DNA of 64,000 bases from an uncultured Collinsella sp. (GTDB taxonomy: Bacteria; Actinomycetota; Coriobacteriia; Coriobacteriales; Coriobacteriaceae): positions 1 through 64,000 of the forward strand of contig CABUTN010000007.1 of assembly GCA_902494565.1 (NCBI GenBank). The letters are read 5' to 3'. A program made the position numbers and the translations under genes. Below, piece by piece: positions 35,190-44,680 of the stretch (the first letter of the stretch is position 1; every line of letters starts with the position of its first letter). The notes beneath the pieces are model-generated. The model searched no databases. It had not been told where the DNA came from and worked only from the letters and a program-made list of their open reading frames with translations.

Positions 35190-36266
35190 CTAGAACTGAT
35201 TCAAGAAGCGCATATCGCCCGTCATGAGAGTTCTGAGGTCGGGCAGGTCGTAGCGCAGGGCCGCGACGCGCTCGGCGCCAATGCCAAAGGCGAAGCCGGT
35301 GTACTTCTCGGGGTCGATGCCGCAGTTGATAAGAACGTTGGGGTCGACCATGCCGCAGCCCAAGATCTCGATCCAGCCGCTGTGCTTGCAGAAGTTGCAG
35401 CCCTTGCCGCCGCACACGTGGCAGCTCACGTCCACCTCGCAGGAAGGCTCGGTGAAGGGGAAGAAGTGCGGGCGATAGCGCGTCTTGCGATCCTCTCCAA
35501 ACATGCACTTAACAAAGTAGTCGAGCGTGCCCTTAAGATCGCCAAAGGTGATGCCCTCGTCGACGACCAGGCCCTCAATCTGGTTGAACTGCGGCAGGTG
35601 GCAGGCGTCGGCCGTGTCGGGACGATAGACGGTGCCCGGGCAGATCATGTAGATGGGCGGCTTTTGCGACTCCATGGTGTGGATTTGCACGCCCGAGGTC
35701 TGGGTGCGCAGCAGCACGTCGGACTCGCCGTGGGCATGAGCCTCGGGGTGCGCGACGCTGCCGGGGTTGTTGTCGACCACATAGAACGTGTCGCGAGCCG
35801 AGCGGCTCGGGTGATCCATGGGCGCGTTGAGCGCGGTGAAGTTGTAGTAGGAGGTATCGACCATGGGACCGGACTCGACGGTGTAGCCGATACCGCAGAA
35901 GATATCCTCGGCCTCCTCGATGATCTGCTTGATCAGGTGCTGGTGGCCGATCTGCGGACGGATGCCCGGCAGCGTGATGTCGACGGCATCGTGCTCGAGT
36001 GCGTGCTTGAGGGCGGCGGCCTTCATCTCGGTGGTGCGCTCGTCGAGCATGCCCTCGATCAGCTGGCGCATCTCGTTGGCGCGCTTGCCCATCACGGGAC
36101 GATCCTCGGGGGCGAGCTTGCCCATCATGCGCATCAGGCCGGTAATACGACCCTTGCGGCCGAGCAGCTCAACGCGCGCGGCCTCGAGCTTGGCGGCGTC
36201 GTCGGCACCTGCGACGAGCTCCTTGGCCTCTTCCTCGAGTTTGACCAGATCATCAATCAGACTCAT
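35190..36266 (-). CDS. pheS: Phenylalanine--tRNA ligase alpha subunit
   Basis: 358 aa, the catalytic class II subunit. The N-terminal coiled coil (LVKLEEEAKELVAGADDAAKLEAARVELLGRKG) contacts the tRNA. Motif 2 is FRPDTADACHLPQFNQIEGLVVD-like (YRPDTADACH) and motif 3 is FGIGAERVAALRY. The residue controlling pocket size is in the region KYTGFAFGIGAER. The start MSLIDDLVKL has AAAGGGAAG upstream; an in-frame extension of 37 codons reads through the leader and is rejected. It is first in the pheST transcript, after a T-box leader. Confidence 0.97.
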   Translation of the reverse strand: MSLIDDLVKLEEEAKELVAGADDAAKLEAARVELLGRKGRITGLMRMMGKLAPEDRPVMGKRANEMRQLIEGMLDERTTEMKAAALKHALEHDAVDITLPGIRPQIGHQHLIKQIIEEAEDIFCGIGYTVESGPMVDTSYYNFTALNAPMDHPSRSARDTFYVVDNNPGSVAHPEAHAHGESDVLLRTQTSGVQIHTMESQKPPIYMICPGTVYRPDTADACHLPQFNQIEGLVVDEGITFGDLKGTLDYFVKCMFGEDRKTRYRPHFFPFTEPSCEVDVSCHVCGGKGCNFCKHSGWIEILGCGMVDPNVLINCGIDPEKYTGFAFGIGAERVAALRYDLPDLRTLMTGDMRFLNQF

Positions 36267-36355
36267 GTCTTCCCTTTCGTCTCTCGCGCATCCGCGCTCC
36301 GGGACGGCTGACGCCGCCCGATGCTGCGGATGCGCGGCCCGGTTCGGTAACAAAA

Positions 36356-36640
36356 AACCGCCCTCGGGCATGTGCATTGCCCAAGGACGGTTAAATTCCG
36401 CGGTACCACCTTGTTTGACCCGGCGGATGTCTGGCCCGCCGCGCCCACTCTGCGCCTCTTGTCGCGAGGCTCACGGCTTCCCTACTGAGGCTTTGCTGCC
36501 ACTGGCCGCGCGCCCGTTGAGGTCGCTGCTCGGGAGTGAACGCTTGGCCCTTGTCACCGCAGGAAGGCTTGCAGCCCATGACCCTCCCTCTCTTGCCGGC
36601 GACGCGGCGGGCAAAGCCCTCTCCGTCAACGCATTGGGCT
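36356..36640 (-). promoter_or_regulatory. T-box leader of pheST
   Basis: The T-box core GGTGGTACCGCGGAATT (minus strand, around 36394-36410) is directly followed by a terminator hairpin (stem CCGTCCTTGGGCA/TGCCCGAGGGCGG) and TTTTTTG at 36356-36392. Upstream about 230 nt can form Stem I; a likely specifier is TTC (Phe) followed by A at 36538-36540. Uncharged tRNA-Phe would bind the T-box and prevent termination. Core and terminator are certain; the specifier assignment is inferred. Confidence 0.92.
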
Positions 36641-36769
36641 ATAGGATACCACATTGTGTGGGCGTATCGCCGCGTTCCGTTTTGTTCGTGCTGGGTACAA
36701 GGCAGGTAGTTGTGCAAACTGGCCGTGCATCCGCCTGCGGCGCTCGGCCTGCGAGATTAAGGATACGGT

Positions 36770-38353
36770 ATGGGAAAGAAACTCGATAAGAAGGCCAAGG
36801 CCGCCGTGGCAAAGGCCGCCAAGGGCGTCAAGGCCGCTAAAGTCGACAAGGCCGTCAAAAAGTTCCGCAAACTCGAGGGCAAGCTGTGGACCCGCGAGTA
36901 CCTGCTCAAGATTGCCGAGTTCGATGGAGCGACGATTGCTCCTGCCAACGGTGCTGCCGCCCGTGCCGACGCCATGGGCACGCTTGCCGGCGAGCATCAC
37001 AAGCTGCTGACCAGCGAGAAGTCCGTTGAGCTCGTACGCTCGTTAGCGCGCGAGACCGTCGCCGGCGGCAAAATCGACGACCCGCAGCTGCTTGACGAGA
37101 TCCGTGTGCTCGGCCGCGACCAGCGCGAGGCAAGCGTCATCCCCACCGAGGAGGCCGAGGCCTGGACCAGGCTCACCTGCGAGGCAGACGCCGTGTGGCA
37201 CAAGGCCAAGGCGGCCAACGACTGGGCAAGCTTTGAGCCCTATGTGGATAGAATCGTCGCCCAACTTAAGCATCAGGCCGAACTTATGGACCCCAAGCGC
37301 GACCCATACGATGTTTGGCTCGACCAGTACGAGCGCGGCCTTTCTGCCAAGAGCTTCGATGCGTTTTGCGACGAGGTCAAGGCTACGGTCGTGCCACTCG
37401 TGCACGCCATCGGCGAGCGCGGCCAGCAGCCCGCTGCCGACTTTTTGCATGCCCGCGTGCCCGAGGCCGCCCAGCGCGCCATGAGCTTTGACCTTATGAA
37501 GCTCGTCGGCCTAGACCTGGACGACACCACGCTTGCCTTTACCGAGCACCCGTTTAGCGAGGGCTTTGCCGTGGGTGACGCGCGCATCGCGACACACATC
37601 TACGAGGACGATTGCATCTCCAACGTCTACAGCATCATCCACGAGGCGGGACACGCCATGTACGAGCTGGGCGTCAATCCTGCCTATGCGCGCACCTGTC
37701 TTGAGGGTGGCACCTCCATGGGCATCCACGAGAGCCAGAGCCGCTTCTTCGAGAACACCGTGGGTCGCAGCCGCGCCTTTATGGGACCGTTGCTCGAGGT
37801 GCTGCGCCGCCACGCACCCGAGGTCTACGGCGACGTCGACGAGGACACGCTCTACCGCGCCGTGAACATCGCGCAGCCGTCGTTGATCCGCACCGAGGCC
37901 GATGAGCTCACCTATCCGCTGCACGTTATGGTGCGCTACGAGATCGAGCGCATGCTGTTTGCCGGCGAGGCCATGGCCAAGGATATCCCCGCGCTTTGGA
38001 ATCGCTTTATGGACGAGTACCTGGGCATTCCCGTTCCCGACGACACGCACGGCTGCCTGCAGGATACGCACTGGAGCGGCGGCTCGTTTGGCTACTTCCC
38101 CACGTATGCGCTGGGCAGTGCCTACGATGCCATGTTTGTGCCGGCCATGTGCCGCGACGGTGTCGACCTTAACGGCGCCTGTGCGAGCGGCGACCTGGCG
38201 CCCGTCCGTGCCTGGCTGGGCGAGCACATTTGGCAGTGGGGCCGCGCCAAGGACGCACCGGAACTCATCAAGGGCGCATGCGGCATGGCGTTCGATGCCC
38301 GCTACTACTGCAGCTACCTGCAGGACAAGTTCACCACGCTCTACGAGCTGTAA
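36770..38353 (+). CDS. M32 family metallocarboxypeptidase
   Basis: 527 aa, resembling thermostable carboxypeptidase Taq. The zinc motif is IIHEAGHAMYELG (HExxH near residues 288-292), with the third ligand in GIHESQSRFFEN, and the family block DTHWSGGSFGYFPTYALGSAYDA. It removes C-terminal residues from peptides in the cytosol. An unusual Lys/Ala-rich N terminus of about 35 residues precedes the conserved fold. The ATG is preceded by AAGGA. It is a single gene divergent from pheS, with a GC-rich hairpin downstream. Confidence 0.95.
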   Translation: MGKKLDKKAKAAVAKAAKGVKAAKVDKAVKKFRKLEGKLWTREYLLKIAEFDGATIAPANGAAARADAMGTLAGEHHKLLTSEKSVELVRSLARETVAGGKIDDPQLLDEIRVLGRDQREASVIPTEEAEAWTRLTCEADAVWHKAKAANDWASFEPYVDRIVAQLKHQAELMDPKRDPYDVWLDQYERGLSAKSFDAFCDEVKATVVPLVHAIGERGQQPAADFLHARVPEAAQRAMSFDLMKLVGLDLDDTTLAFTEHPFSEGFAVGDARIATHIYEDDCISNVYSIIHEAGHAMYELGVNPAYARTCLEGGTSMGIHESQSRFFENTVGRSRAFMGPLLEVLRRHAPEVYGDVDEDTLYRAVNIAQPSLIRTEADELTYPLHVMVRYEIERMLFAGEAMAKDIPALWNRFMDEYLGIPVPDDTHGCLQDTHWSGGSFGYFPTYALGSAYDAMFVPAMCRDGVDLNGACASGDLAPVRAWLGEHIWQWGRAKDAPELIKGACGMAFDARYYCSYLQDKFTTLYEL

Positions 38354-38375
38354 GGCATAACCGACACGCCAACGC

Positions 38376-38413
38376 AAAGGGGACGCCGTGGAACCAATCC
38401 GCAGCGCCCCCTT
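38376..38413. terminator. Hairpin between the M32 gene and glmM
   Basis: AAAGGGG(A)CGC and GCG(C)CCCCTTT form a stem with a loop of about 16 nt. It lies 23 nt after the carboxypeptidase stop codon and can serve convergent transcripts. There is no clear T run, so the call is tentative. Confidence 0.45.
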
Positions 38414-38450
38414 TCCACCTAGTTGTTTAAGAACGTCCCCAATGACTACC

Positions 38451-39782
38451 TTACAGAGCTTCCAGCGCGGCGGCGATGCGCTTCATGGCGGCATCGGCAG
38501 ATGCTTGGTCGGGCGCCTCGGCCAGCACGCGGATAACCGACTCGGTTCCGCTCTTGCGCACGAGCACGCGGCCCTCGCCTGCCAGCGCAACCTCGGCCTC
38601 GGCGATGGCGTTCTGCACGCCCATGTTCTCGAGCGCGGCGTCCTTGTCCGCCACGCGCACGGCCACCTGCGCCTGCGGCAGCAGCTTGCACGGAGCCGTG
38701 AGCTGCGAGAGCGTCTCGCGCTCGGCACGAATCACTTCCATCACGCGCAGCGAGGTCATAATGCCGTCGCCCGTGCGCTCGATATCGCCAAAGATCGTAT
38801 GGCCCGTCTGCTCGCCGCCCAGGCTGTAGCCGCCCTCGCGCATCTTGGCATACACGTGACGGTCGCCCACGCCGCTGGTCACGGCGCTCAGACCGGCAAG
38901 CTCCAGCGACTTGACCAGGCCAAAGTTGCTGGCAATCGTCGGCACCACGGTACCGCCCGAGAGTCGCCCGTGTTTGTTCAGATACACGCCGCACACGTAC
39001 AGGATCTGGTCGCCGTCGACCACGCGGCCGCGCTCGTCCACGGCCAGGCAGCGGTCGGCATCACCGTCGTAGGCAAAGCCCACGTCCAGGCCCTGCTCCA
39101 CCACATGGCGCTGTAGACGCTCCATATGCGTGGAGCCGCAGTCGACGTTGATGTTAAAGCCATCGGGAGCGGCGTTGATCACGCGCACATCGGCGCCCAG
39201 CGCGTCGAACACCGGCTTGGCCACCGAGGATGCCGAGCCGTTGGCGCAATCGATGCCGATCTTGACGCCCTGCAGCGAAAAGTTCGCGCTCGCGATGAGC
39301 GAGGCAATATAGCGGTTGCGACCCTGCATGTAGTCCACCGTGGCACCGATGTGGTTGCCCGTTGCCAGCGGCACCTCGCTCTTGCCATCGATATAATCCT
39401 CGATGAGCTCCAGCACGTCCTCGTCCATCTTAAAGCCGTCGCTGTTGACGAGCTTAATGCCGTTATCGCAAAACGGGTTGTGGCTCGCGCTGATCATGAT
39501 ACCGCAATCGAAGCAGCCCTCCACGGTCTGATGCGCCACGCCCGGCGTCGGGATCACGTGCAGCATGTAGGCGTCCGCGCCGCTCGCGACCAAGCCGCTC
39601 ACCAGCGCCGCCTCGAACATATAGCTCGAGCGACGCGTGTCCTTGCCCACGATAACGCGCGCCTTGGTCCCGCGGTTGGCGCCGTAATACCAGCCCACAA
39701 AACGGCCGATCTTATAAGCGTGCTCTACCGTCAGCCCAACGTTGGCCTCGCCGCGAAAGCCGTCGGTGCCAAAGTACTTCAT
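38451..39782 (-). CDS. glmM: Phosphoglucosamine mutase
   Basis: Interconverts glucosamine-6-phosphate and glucosamine-1-phosphate for UDP-GlcNAc, so it feeds peptidoglycan synthesis. The 443-aa protein has the N-terminal FGTDGFRG, the phosphoserine loop ISASHNPFCDNGIKL (Ser near residue 99), the metal loop YDGDADRCLAVD, the sugar loop GGEQTGHTIF and the C-terminal phosphate-binding RKSGTESVIRVLAEA. All active-site pieces are intact. It lies 83 nt downstream of the DUF4012 gene on the same strand. Confidence 0.96.
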   Translation of the reverse strand: MKYFGTDGFRGEANVGLTVEHAYKIGRFVGWYYGANRGTKARVIVGKDTRRSSYMFEAALVSGLVASGADAYMLHVIPTPGVAHQTVEGCFDCGIMISASHNPFCDNGIKLVNSDGFKMDEDVLELIEDYIDGKSEVPLATGNHIGATVDYMQGRNRYIASLIASANFSLQGVKIGIDCANGSASSVAKPVFDALGADVRVINAAPDGFNINVDCGSTHMERLQRHVVEQGLDVGFAYDGDADRCLAVDERGRVVDGDQILYVCGVYLNKHGRLSGGTVVPTIASNFGLVKSLELAGLSAVTSGVGDRHVYAKMREGGYSLGGEQTGHTIFGDIERTGDGIMTSLRVMEVIRAERETLSQLTAPCKLLPQAQVAVRVADKDAALENMGVQNAIAEAEVALAGEGRVLVRKSGTESVIRVLAEAPDQASADAAMKRIAAALEAL

Positions 39783-39865
39783 GCGCTCTCCTTACAAAAT
39801 AGGGGCGAACAGATTGCCTGTCCGCCCCAAAATGGTACTCGATTATCTGCGCTACCAGAAAAACC

Positions 39866-42178
39866 CTACGCCGACGCGCTGTCGCGAGCCGCCTGGCATG
39901 TAGGAGTCTGACGCAGCGTAAGCGGCTTGTCCCCCGCCTCGGCCGACGTGGTCAGCGTATACGTGATCGTCGTCGTCTCGCCAGCATGCAGGTCAACGGT
40001 GCCCGAATAGAAGGGGATTCCATGCCACGTAGCGGCGCCAAGACCAAACTGGGTGCCCTCGACGGTCAGATCAGTAATGTTGCCGCCCGTCGGGGCAAAC
40101 AACGAGACATTCAGACGCTCGTCGTCACGCGCGGCATCGGGTGCGCTCGCCGCAACGTAGTCGGGCAGCTTGCCAGCCTCCTCCTGCGTCATGATGTTCG
40201 TCAGGGTAACGGTGATGCGATAGGAGCACGTGCCGTCACCGTTCTTGATGCCCTGGCCAATCTGCGTATCGGCGTTCAGGTACCAGTCGAGCTTGGAGAA
40301 GCTCAGGTTGTTAAAGTAAACGCCGGCAACAGGATCGGCACTCGGGTCATCCGGATCGGGCAGCGAAGCGTCAATGCCCGTCTCTTTGATGGCATTCTGC
40401 TCATCATCGTTTCTCATCCACGCGATCAGGCGGCCCTCTTCGGCACCACGCTCAACGGCGCTGACAAGCTTCGTAACATCGACATCGCCGATACCGCCAA
40501 GGATCTTGTCGAAGGCAGCGCTAGCGACGGATGCAAAGATGCCGTCAGACTCCTCGACCGGATAGTTCCAGTACACATCGTGCATGAGGACCTTTGCGGC
40601 GTTGGTGCCGTCGACAACCGTTCCGTCGGGCAGCGAGACATTACCGACCAGGCCCAGCAGATACTGCAGGAACACCGGGTCGATACCGATGACGCCATCA
40701 ACGTCCTGTCCATACTGGGACTTCCACAGCGCGGCGACACGCTGCGAGTTGCGGGGCCAATCAGGCGAATAGGTATTGCCCGAGTTGTACAGGTTACTGT
40801 GGTTGCCGAACAGCGCCTCATCCTCTTCGTCGACGCTCTCGACTGCCTCATCCTCGCTGAGTCCAATGCGGGGAACAAACTCGCCAATCGACATCTGGCC
40901 GTCAGTGACCGAAATCAGGCCCTGCGAACCGCCAAAGCCGCCGCAAGCACGAATCTCGACGTTGTTCATGGCGTACATAAGGTAGTTGCGCGTCTGGCCG
41001 TTGGCGCCGAGCATCTGGGGAAGGACGGGGGCGACCTTCTCCGCCGCGTCAACCGCGCCGTTGAGGGTGGCAAAGCCGTCCTTGGCCTTATCGACCAGCT
41101 CGGTCACCTGGGAAATATGAGTATCGCCAATGCCCTGGACCTTCTCGTTGGCGCTCTTGAACACCTTCGAGCTGCTGGAAAGCGAATCGGCGACCGCCTG
41201 CAGCGCGGACACGTTAATCATGCCGTCCTGGAACAGCTTGCCGGGCGTAGCCTGCGAAAGGTTATCGGCCATGGGAACCAGCGCATTGCTCGAGACATCG
41301 GACAGGGCGTCAATCATGGTGCGGGCCGCATTGATATCGCTGCCATACACCGGGATAAACGAAGCCGCCGCCCACAGCGGGCTCGAGGTCTCCGCCTTCA
41401 TGCTGTTGCAGAGCTCATCGATCTTCTTCGCGTCGTCAGGCAGCGTCGAAAAATCGCCCGACGTGACCTTGTCCTTAAGGCCACCGACAATCTCGACAGC
41501 CTCCTTCGCTTCGCTCTTTACGGTCTTTGCCGAGTTAAGCAGCATAAAGCCGCTTGCGCCAAGCGCAACGAGAAGCACCGCGACCACAGCGGCAATAATG
41601 GCGCCGGTGTGACGCTTTTTGCGCTCGCCCTTGCGATGGCGATGACGGACCAGACCGTCAGAGGTCGAACTCGACGAAGCGTCGCTACCGTAGTTCAAGC
41701 CAAAATCGTAATAATCTTCCTTGGAACCCGAGCCCGCAAACTCGGCACCGCTATCATCCAGGCGGGCGAACGTACCAGTCTCGGAGGCGCCGGTGTAAAT
41801 CGTGCCAAGGTTACCCGTAAGCCCCGCGCCACCGGCAGAGGGAGTATTGTTGGCGGCCTTGCCGGCATTAACGTTGCCGGCGCCATTCGCGGCGTTGGCA
41901 GCACCCGCGTTGTTCGCGGGTACCGAAGGAGCGCCGCTCGGCTGCGACGTGGAGGTTGCACCGTCCGCAAAGACATTCCCTCTTGCACGGCCGGTCTTTT
42001 TTGCCTTTTGAGACTGCTCGTACAGAGCGGTAAACATCGCCGTCTCGCCCGGGGACACGCGCTTACCGGAACCGCCCTGTCCAGCGCCGCCCGGCGTGCC
42101 GGCCTTACCAGCCCCGTTCGGACGCGGCGGAACTGCAGGGCGGCCGCTATCGCTGCCCTTAAAGTGATTACCAGCCAT
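39866..42178 (-). CDS. DUF4012 membrane-anchored surface protein
   Basis: About 770 aa. The cytoplasmic N-terminal 190 residues are low complexity, rich in Gly, Ala, Asn and Pro (PGGAGQGGSGKR, NNAGAANAANGAG). A basic stretch (RHRHRKGERKKRH) and one membrane helix (TGAIIAAVVAVLLVALGASGFMLL) follow. The long outside part matches DUF4012: NYLMYAMNNVEIRACGGFGGSQGLISV and GVIGIDPVFLQYLLGLVG. The family's function is not established; it is found with actinobacterial cell-surface polysaccharide genes. I start at MAGNHFKG, with GAGGA upstream; an ATG nine codons earlier is the alternative. Confidence 0.87.
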   Translation of the reverse strand: MAGNHFKGSDSGRPAVPPRPNGAGKAGTPGGAGQGGSGKRVSPGETAMFTALYEQSQKAKKTGRARGNVFADGATSTSQPSGAPSVPANNAGAANAANGAGNVNAGKAANNTPSAGGAGLTGNLGTIYTGASETGTFARLDDSGAEFAGSGSKEDYYDFGLNYGSDASSSSTSDGLVRHRHRKGERKKRHTGAIIAAVVAVLLVALGASGFMLLNSAKTVKSEAKEAVEIVGGLKDKVTSGDFSTLPDDAKKIDELCNSMKAETSSPLWAAASFIPVYGSDINAARTMIDALSDVSSNALVPMADNLSQATPGKLFQDGMINVSALQAVADSLSSSSKVFKSANEKVQGIGDTHISQVTELVDKAKDGFATLNGAVDAAEKVAPVLPQMLGANGQTRNYLMYAMNNVEIRACGGFGGSQGLISVTDGQMSIGEFVPRIGLSEDEAVESVDEEDEALFGNHSNLYNSGNTYSPDWPRNSQRVAALWKSQYGQDVDGVIGIDPVFLQYLLGLVGNVSLPDGTVVDGTNAAKVLMHDVYWNYPVEESDGIFASVASAAFDKILGGIGDVDVTKLVSAVERGAEEGRLIAWMRNDDEQNAIKETGIDASLPDPDDPSADPVAGVYFNNLSFSKLDWYLNADTQIGQGIKNGDGTCSYRITVTLTNIMTQEEAGKLPDYVAASAPDAARDDERLNVSLFAPTGGNITDLTVEGTQFGLGAATWHGIPFYSGTVDLHAGETTTITYTLTTSAEAGDKPLTLRQTPTCQAARDSASA

Positions 42179-42327
42179 AAAGAAATCCTCGCAATTGAGT
42201 CGCAATGAAAAAGTCCATAACGTTACTAGTTTATGGCATTTTGAGCATCGACAGCTAAACTCCAGACACGGACATCAATTGGCGGAAATGCGGCACAACA
42301 CCTTTTCTGTCTTGGCGGCGGCGCTAG

Positions 42328-43350
42328 CTACACCGTGAGGAACATCATCACGATGATCATGACAAAGCCGATAAGGTCGGTCGGCAAAAACACCGTCCCC
42401 AGCATAACGGCGCTGGTGATGGTCGCCGAAACCGGCTCCACAGTTCCGATGAGGCTCGCGCGCACCGAGCCGATGTCCTTAACGCCCTGCATATAAAGCA
42501 TGTAAGCAAAAAACGAGCCGATAACCACGAACACCGCGAGCGCCTCGATGCCGGCAGCGTCGAGCGCCGGCATATGCGCCCAGGGCTGCACGAAGACGCA
42601 CGAGACCACGCCCGTCGTGAGCATTGCCGAGCCCGTGACGATGGGGCTGCCGTATTCGGGCAGGATCTTGGCGGGAATCACCGCCATACACGCGGCGCTG
42701 ACCGCACACATAAGACCTGCTGCCAGGCCAAGCGGCGAGATATTCAGGCTGGTGGGGTCGCCGCCGGTGGCGATTAAAAAGGTTCCACCCAGAGCCAGGC
42801 CAATGCCGATGACTTCGCGAGTACGCGGCATACGGCGATCGGTCACGCAGGCGTAGCCCATGATGATAACGAGCTGCAGGCACTGGAGCACCGTCGCGGT
42901 TCCGGCGTTCGTCAGGCGCACGGCCGAAAGATAGCAAAACTGGTTAAAGAGCAGGCCAAAAGCGGTAAAGAGCAGCAGCTGTTTGCGATCGGCGGGTGTG
43001 GTCCAGAGCTTAATCAGGCGGTCGCGGTCGCGCGTGACAACCACGGCCATAAAGAGTAGACCGGCGAGAATCTGACGCACGCTCATAAGCCACAAGGTAT
43101 CGACGTGGTAGGTATCGAACAGAAAACTCGCGCTGGTGCCCGAGAAGCCCCAAAACGAACCGCCCACCAGCGTAGCCAAGACGCCCGTGATCATCTTGCG
43201 CGTCGAAGCGCTGTTCAGGCGCTCGCGCCAGGCGCGGCGGGTGCTACGGCTGAGCTCGTCGGTGCCCTCGGGCACATCAATGTTCGATATATCGGTCATC
43301 GGCACCGAAGCCCCTGCGCCTTCGACCTGCTCGATACACTCTTTGCTCAT
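42328..43350 (-). CDS. EamA/DMT family transporter
   Basis: 340 aa with an acidic, soluble N terminus of about 55 residues and then ten hydrophobic helices arranged as two EamA repeats. The first begins at ITGVLATLVGGSFWGFSGTSASFLF, the second at PLGLAAGLMCAVSAACMAVIPAKIL. The conserved end of the second repeat (GSVRASLIGTVEPVSATITSAVMLG) is clear. Such proteins export metabolites or amino acids, but the substrate cannot be read from sequence. It is a single gene with no neighbour that suggests a substrate. Confidence 0.9.
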   Translation of the reverse strand: MSKECIEQVEGAGASVPMTDISNIDVPEGTDELSRSTRRAWRERLNSASTRKMITGVLATLVGGSFWGFSGTSASFLFDTYHVDTLWLMSVRQILAGLLFMAVVVTRDRDRLIKLWTTPADRKQLLLFTAFGLLFNQFCYLSAVRLTNAGTATVLQCLQLVIIMGYACVTDRRMPRTREVIGIGLALGGTFLIATGGDPTSLNISPLGLAAGLMCAVSAACMAVIPAKILPEYGSPIVTGSAMLTTGVVSCVFVQPWAHMPALDAAGIEALAVFVVIGSFFAYMLYMQGVKDIGSVRASLIGTVEPVSATITSAVMLGTVFLPTDLIGFVMIIVMMFLTV

Positions 43351-43581
43351 TTCACTCCCCCGAAACAGTCTGGAAACAATTCGGCTTACCTTACCACGGC
43401 GAAGTCACCAGCTGGAGGCTTGTCCGCTTATCGGTAGGACAATTCCGCAGGCGTCTTTCCATAGCTCGATACCGCAATGGCCTTGCATTATGCGACAGCC
43501 AAATCGCGGCAGCAGGCTCTTTTGAAATGGATATGACAAAGCCCCCGAACTCCACAATGTAAGCGATTTTTAAAAATGTTC

Positions 43582-43610
43582 TTGCCACCGAGTTCAGGCT
43601 CCGTTATATT
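43582..43610 (+). promoter_or_regulatory. tRNA-Val promoter
   Basis: TTGCCA, 17-nt spacer, TATATT, ending 29 nt before the tRNA 5' end. Confidence 0.75.
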
Positions 43611-43639
43611 ATCCCTTGCGCGCTTGCGCACCCTTGATC

Positions 43640-43714
43640 GGGCGTTTAGCTCAGGGGGAGAGCGCTTCCCTGACACGGAAGAGGTCAGAAGTTCAAATCT
43701 TCTAACGCCCACCA
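43640..43714 (+). tRNA. tRNA-Val(GAC)
   Basis: 75 nt with encoded CCA. Acceptor GGGCGTT/AACGCCC, anticodon loop CTGACAC (GAC), T-loop TTCAAAT. The region that follows (about 43.9-48.8 kb) has accessory character. Confidence 0.97.
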
Positions 43715-43722
43715 AATGTTCG

Positions 43723-43750
43723 CAGCTCAGAGGCTATGCTCTCTGGGCTG
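43723..43750 (+). terminator. tRNA-Val terminator
   Basis: Hairpin with arms CAGCTCAGAG and CTCTGGGCTG, followed by TTTTGTTTT. Confidence 0.75.
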
Positions 43751-43956
43751 TTTTGTTTTATGTCGCCAAATCAGCTGCCAACTCCAACCGCCCAAGCAAC
43801 CACCCTGCCCATGCACAAAACCGCGTCAATAGCCACCGAGGCCGAGGCCAACGCGTCTCGAACCCATCCGAGCCGCAACTCCTCAGCAAAACGCCGCGAT
43901 GTCTGCGCCCTGCGGTATCCTTGAGCCACTTGCACCTGCAGCACCAAGGAGCCGCC

Positions 43957-44643
43957 ATGCGCACCGAGCTCGATGTCCCCTTTTCGCACAAAGAAGAAGC
44001 CAAGGCGCTGGGCGCCAAATGGGACCGGACCAAGAAAATCTGGTATGTACCCAGCGGCGTCAACCCCGAGCCCTTTGCCGAGTGGCTGCCCGGTGTTGAC
44101 CGATCCGACCCCTCAGCGCCGTATATATATCTTGTACTGGGCAAGCGCGAGTGCTGGAAGTGTCACAAAGAGACCTCGGTCGCGGCCTTCGGCATTCCCT
44201 ATCGAGCCGATAACGACGAGAGCATCGTCATCGCGCACGCGCCCAACGAAGCCGGGCACATTGCCATCGACACGGCCAACGCCAACGCACTCGCCATCGT
44301 GCCCGCTCTTGGCTGCGTGCCGGGCGAGATCCGCGACTACCTTCATAAGCGCTGCGGCTACAAGCCCGTAGGCGCGCGAGCCTCCAAAGCCCCGTCGCTC
44401 GGCAACACGTGCACCAGTTGCGACGCGCTGCAAGGCAGCCGCTATCTGTTCGAGGAGCCCTCGTCCCCATTTGCCCTCACTGCCATCAACAAGCTGCCGG
44501 AACTGGGGTTTGTGCGCGTCGAAGTTGCCGGCGTCTTTGGCGTCCCGGCCGCGCGTACCGACTTTGACCAGGCGCTCTTTACCTGGGCACGCGACCATCA
44601 CGCCGAGTTCCACAAGCAGCTCGGTGAGGGGATTTATTTGTAG
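43957..44643 (+). CDS. DUF5710 domain protein, 228 aa
   Basis: The first 45 residues match DUF5710 (LDVPFSHKEEAKALGAKW, KKIWYVPSG), a small domain found in DNA-processing and plasmid-type proteins. Next comes a possible zinc site (CWKCHKE), a central region with no known match, and a second CxxC (CTSC). The start ATG at 43957 has AAGGAG 5 nt upstream; the frame is open back through the tRNA but that part is not coding. The first gene after tRNA-Val. Function unknown; the paired CxxC motifs suggest nucleic acid binding, which is inference. Confidence 0.8.
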   Translation: MRTELDVPFSHKEEAKALGAKWDRTKKIWYVPSGVNPEPFAEWLPGVDRSDPSAPYIYLVLGKRECWKCHKETSVAAFGIPYRADNDESIVIAHAPNEAGHIAIDTANANALAIVPALGCVPGEIRDYLHKRCGYKPVGARASKAPSLGNTCTSCDALQGSRYLFEEPSSPFALTAINKLPELGFVRVEVAGVFGVPAARTDFDQALFTWARDHHAEFHKQLGEGIYL

Positions 44644-44680
44644 AGGCGAAAGACACTCACAGCAAACTCCTCCGCATCAC

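Noticed and set aside
36391..36717. Minus-strand 108-codon frame upstream of pheS
   Set aside because: It reads through the T-box leader; the leader structure explains the sequence.
39986..42208. 740-codon plus-strand frame opposite the DUF4012 gene
   Set aside because: Antisense shadow; no ribosome-binding site and no recognisable domain.
43576..43956. N-terminal extension of the DUF5710 gene
   Set aside because: The frame continues upstream through tRNA-Val and its terminator; the ATG at 43957 has the proper ribosome-binding site and begins the domain.
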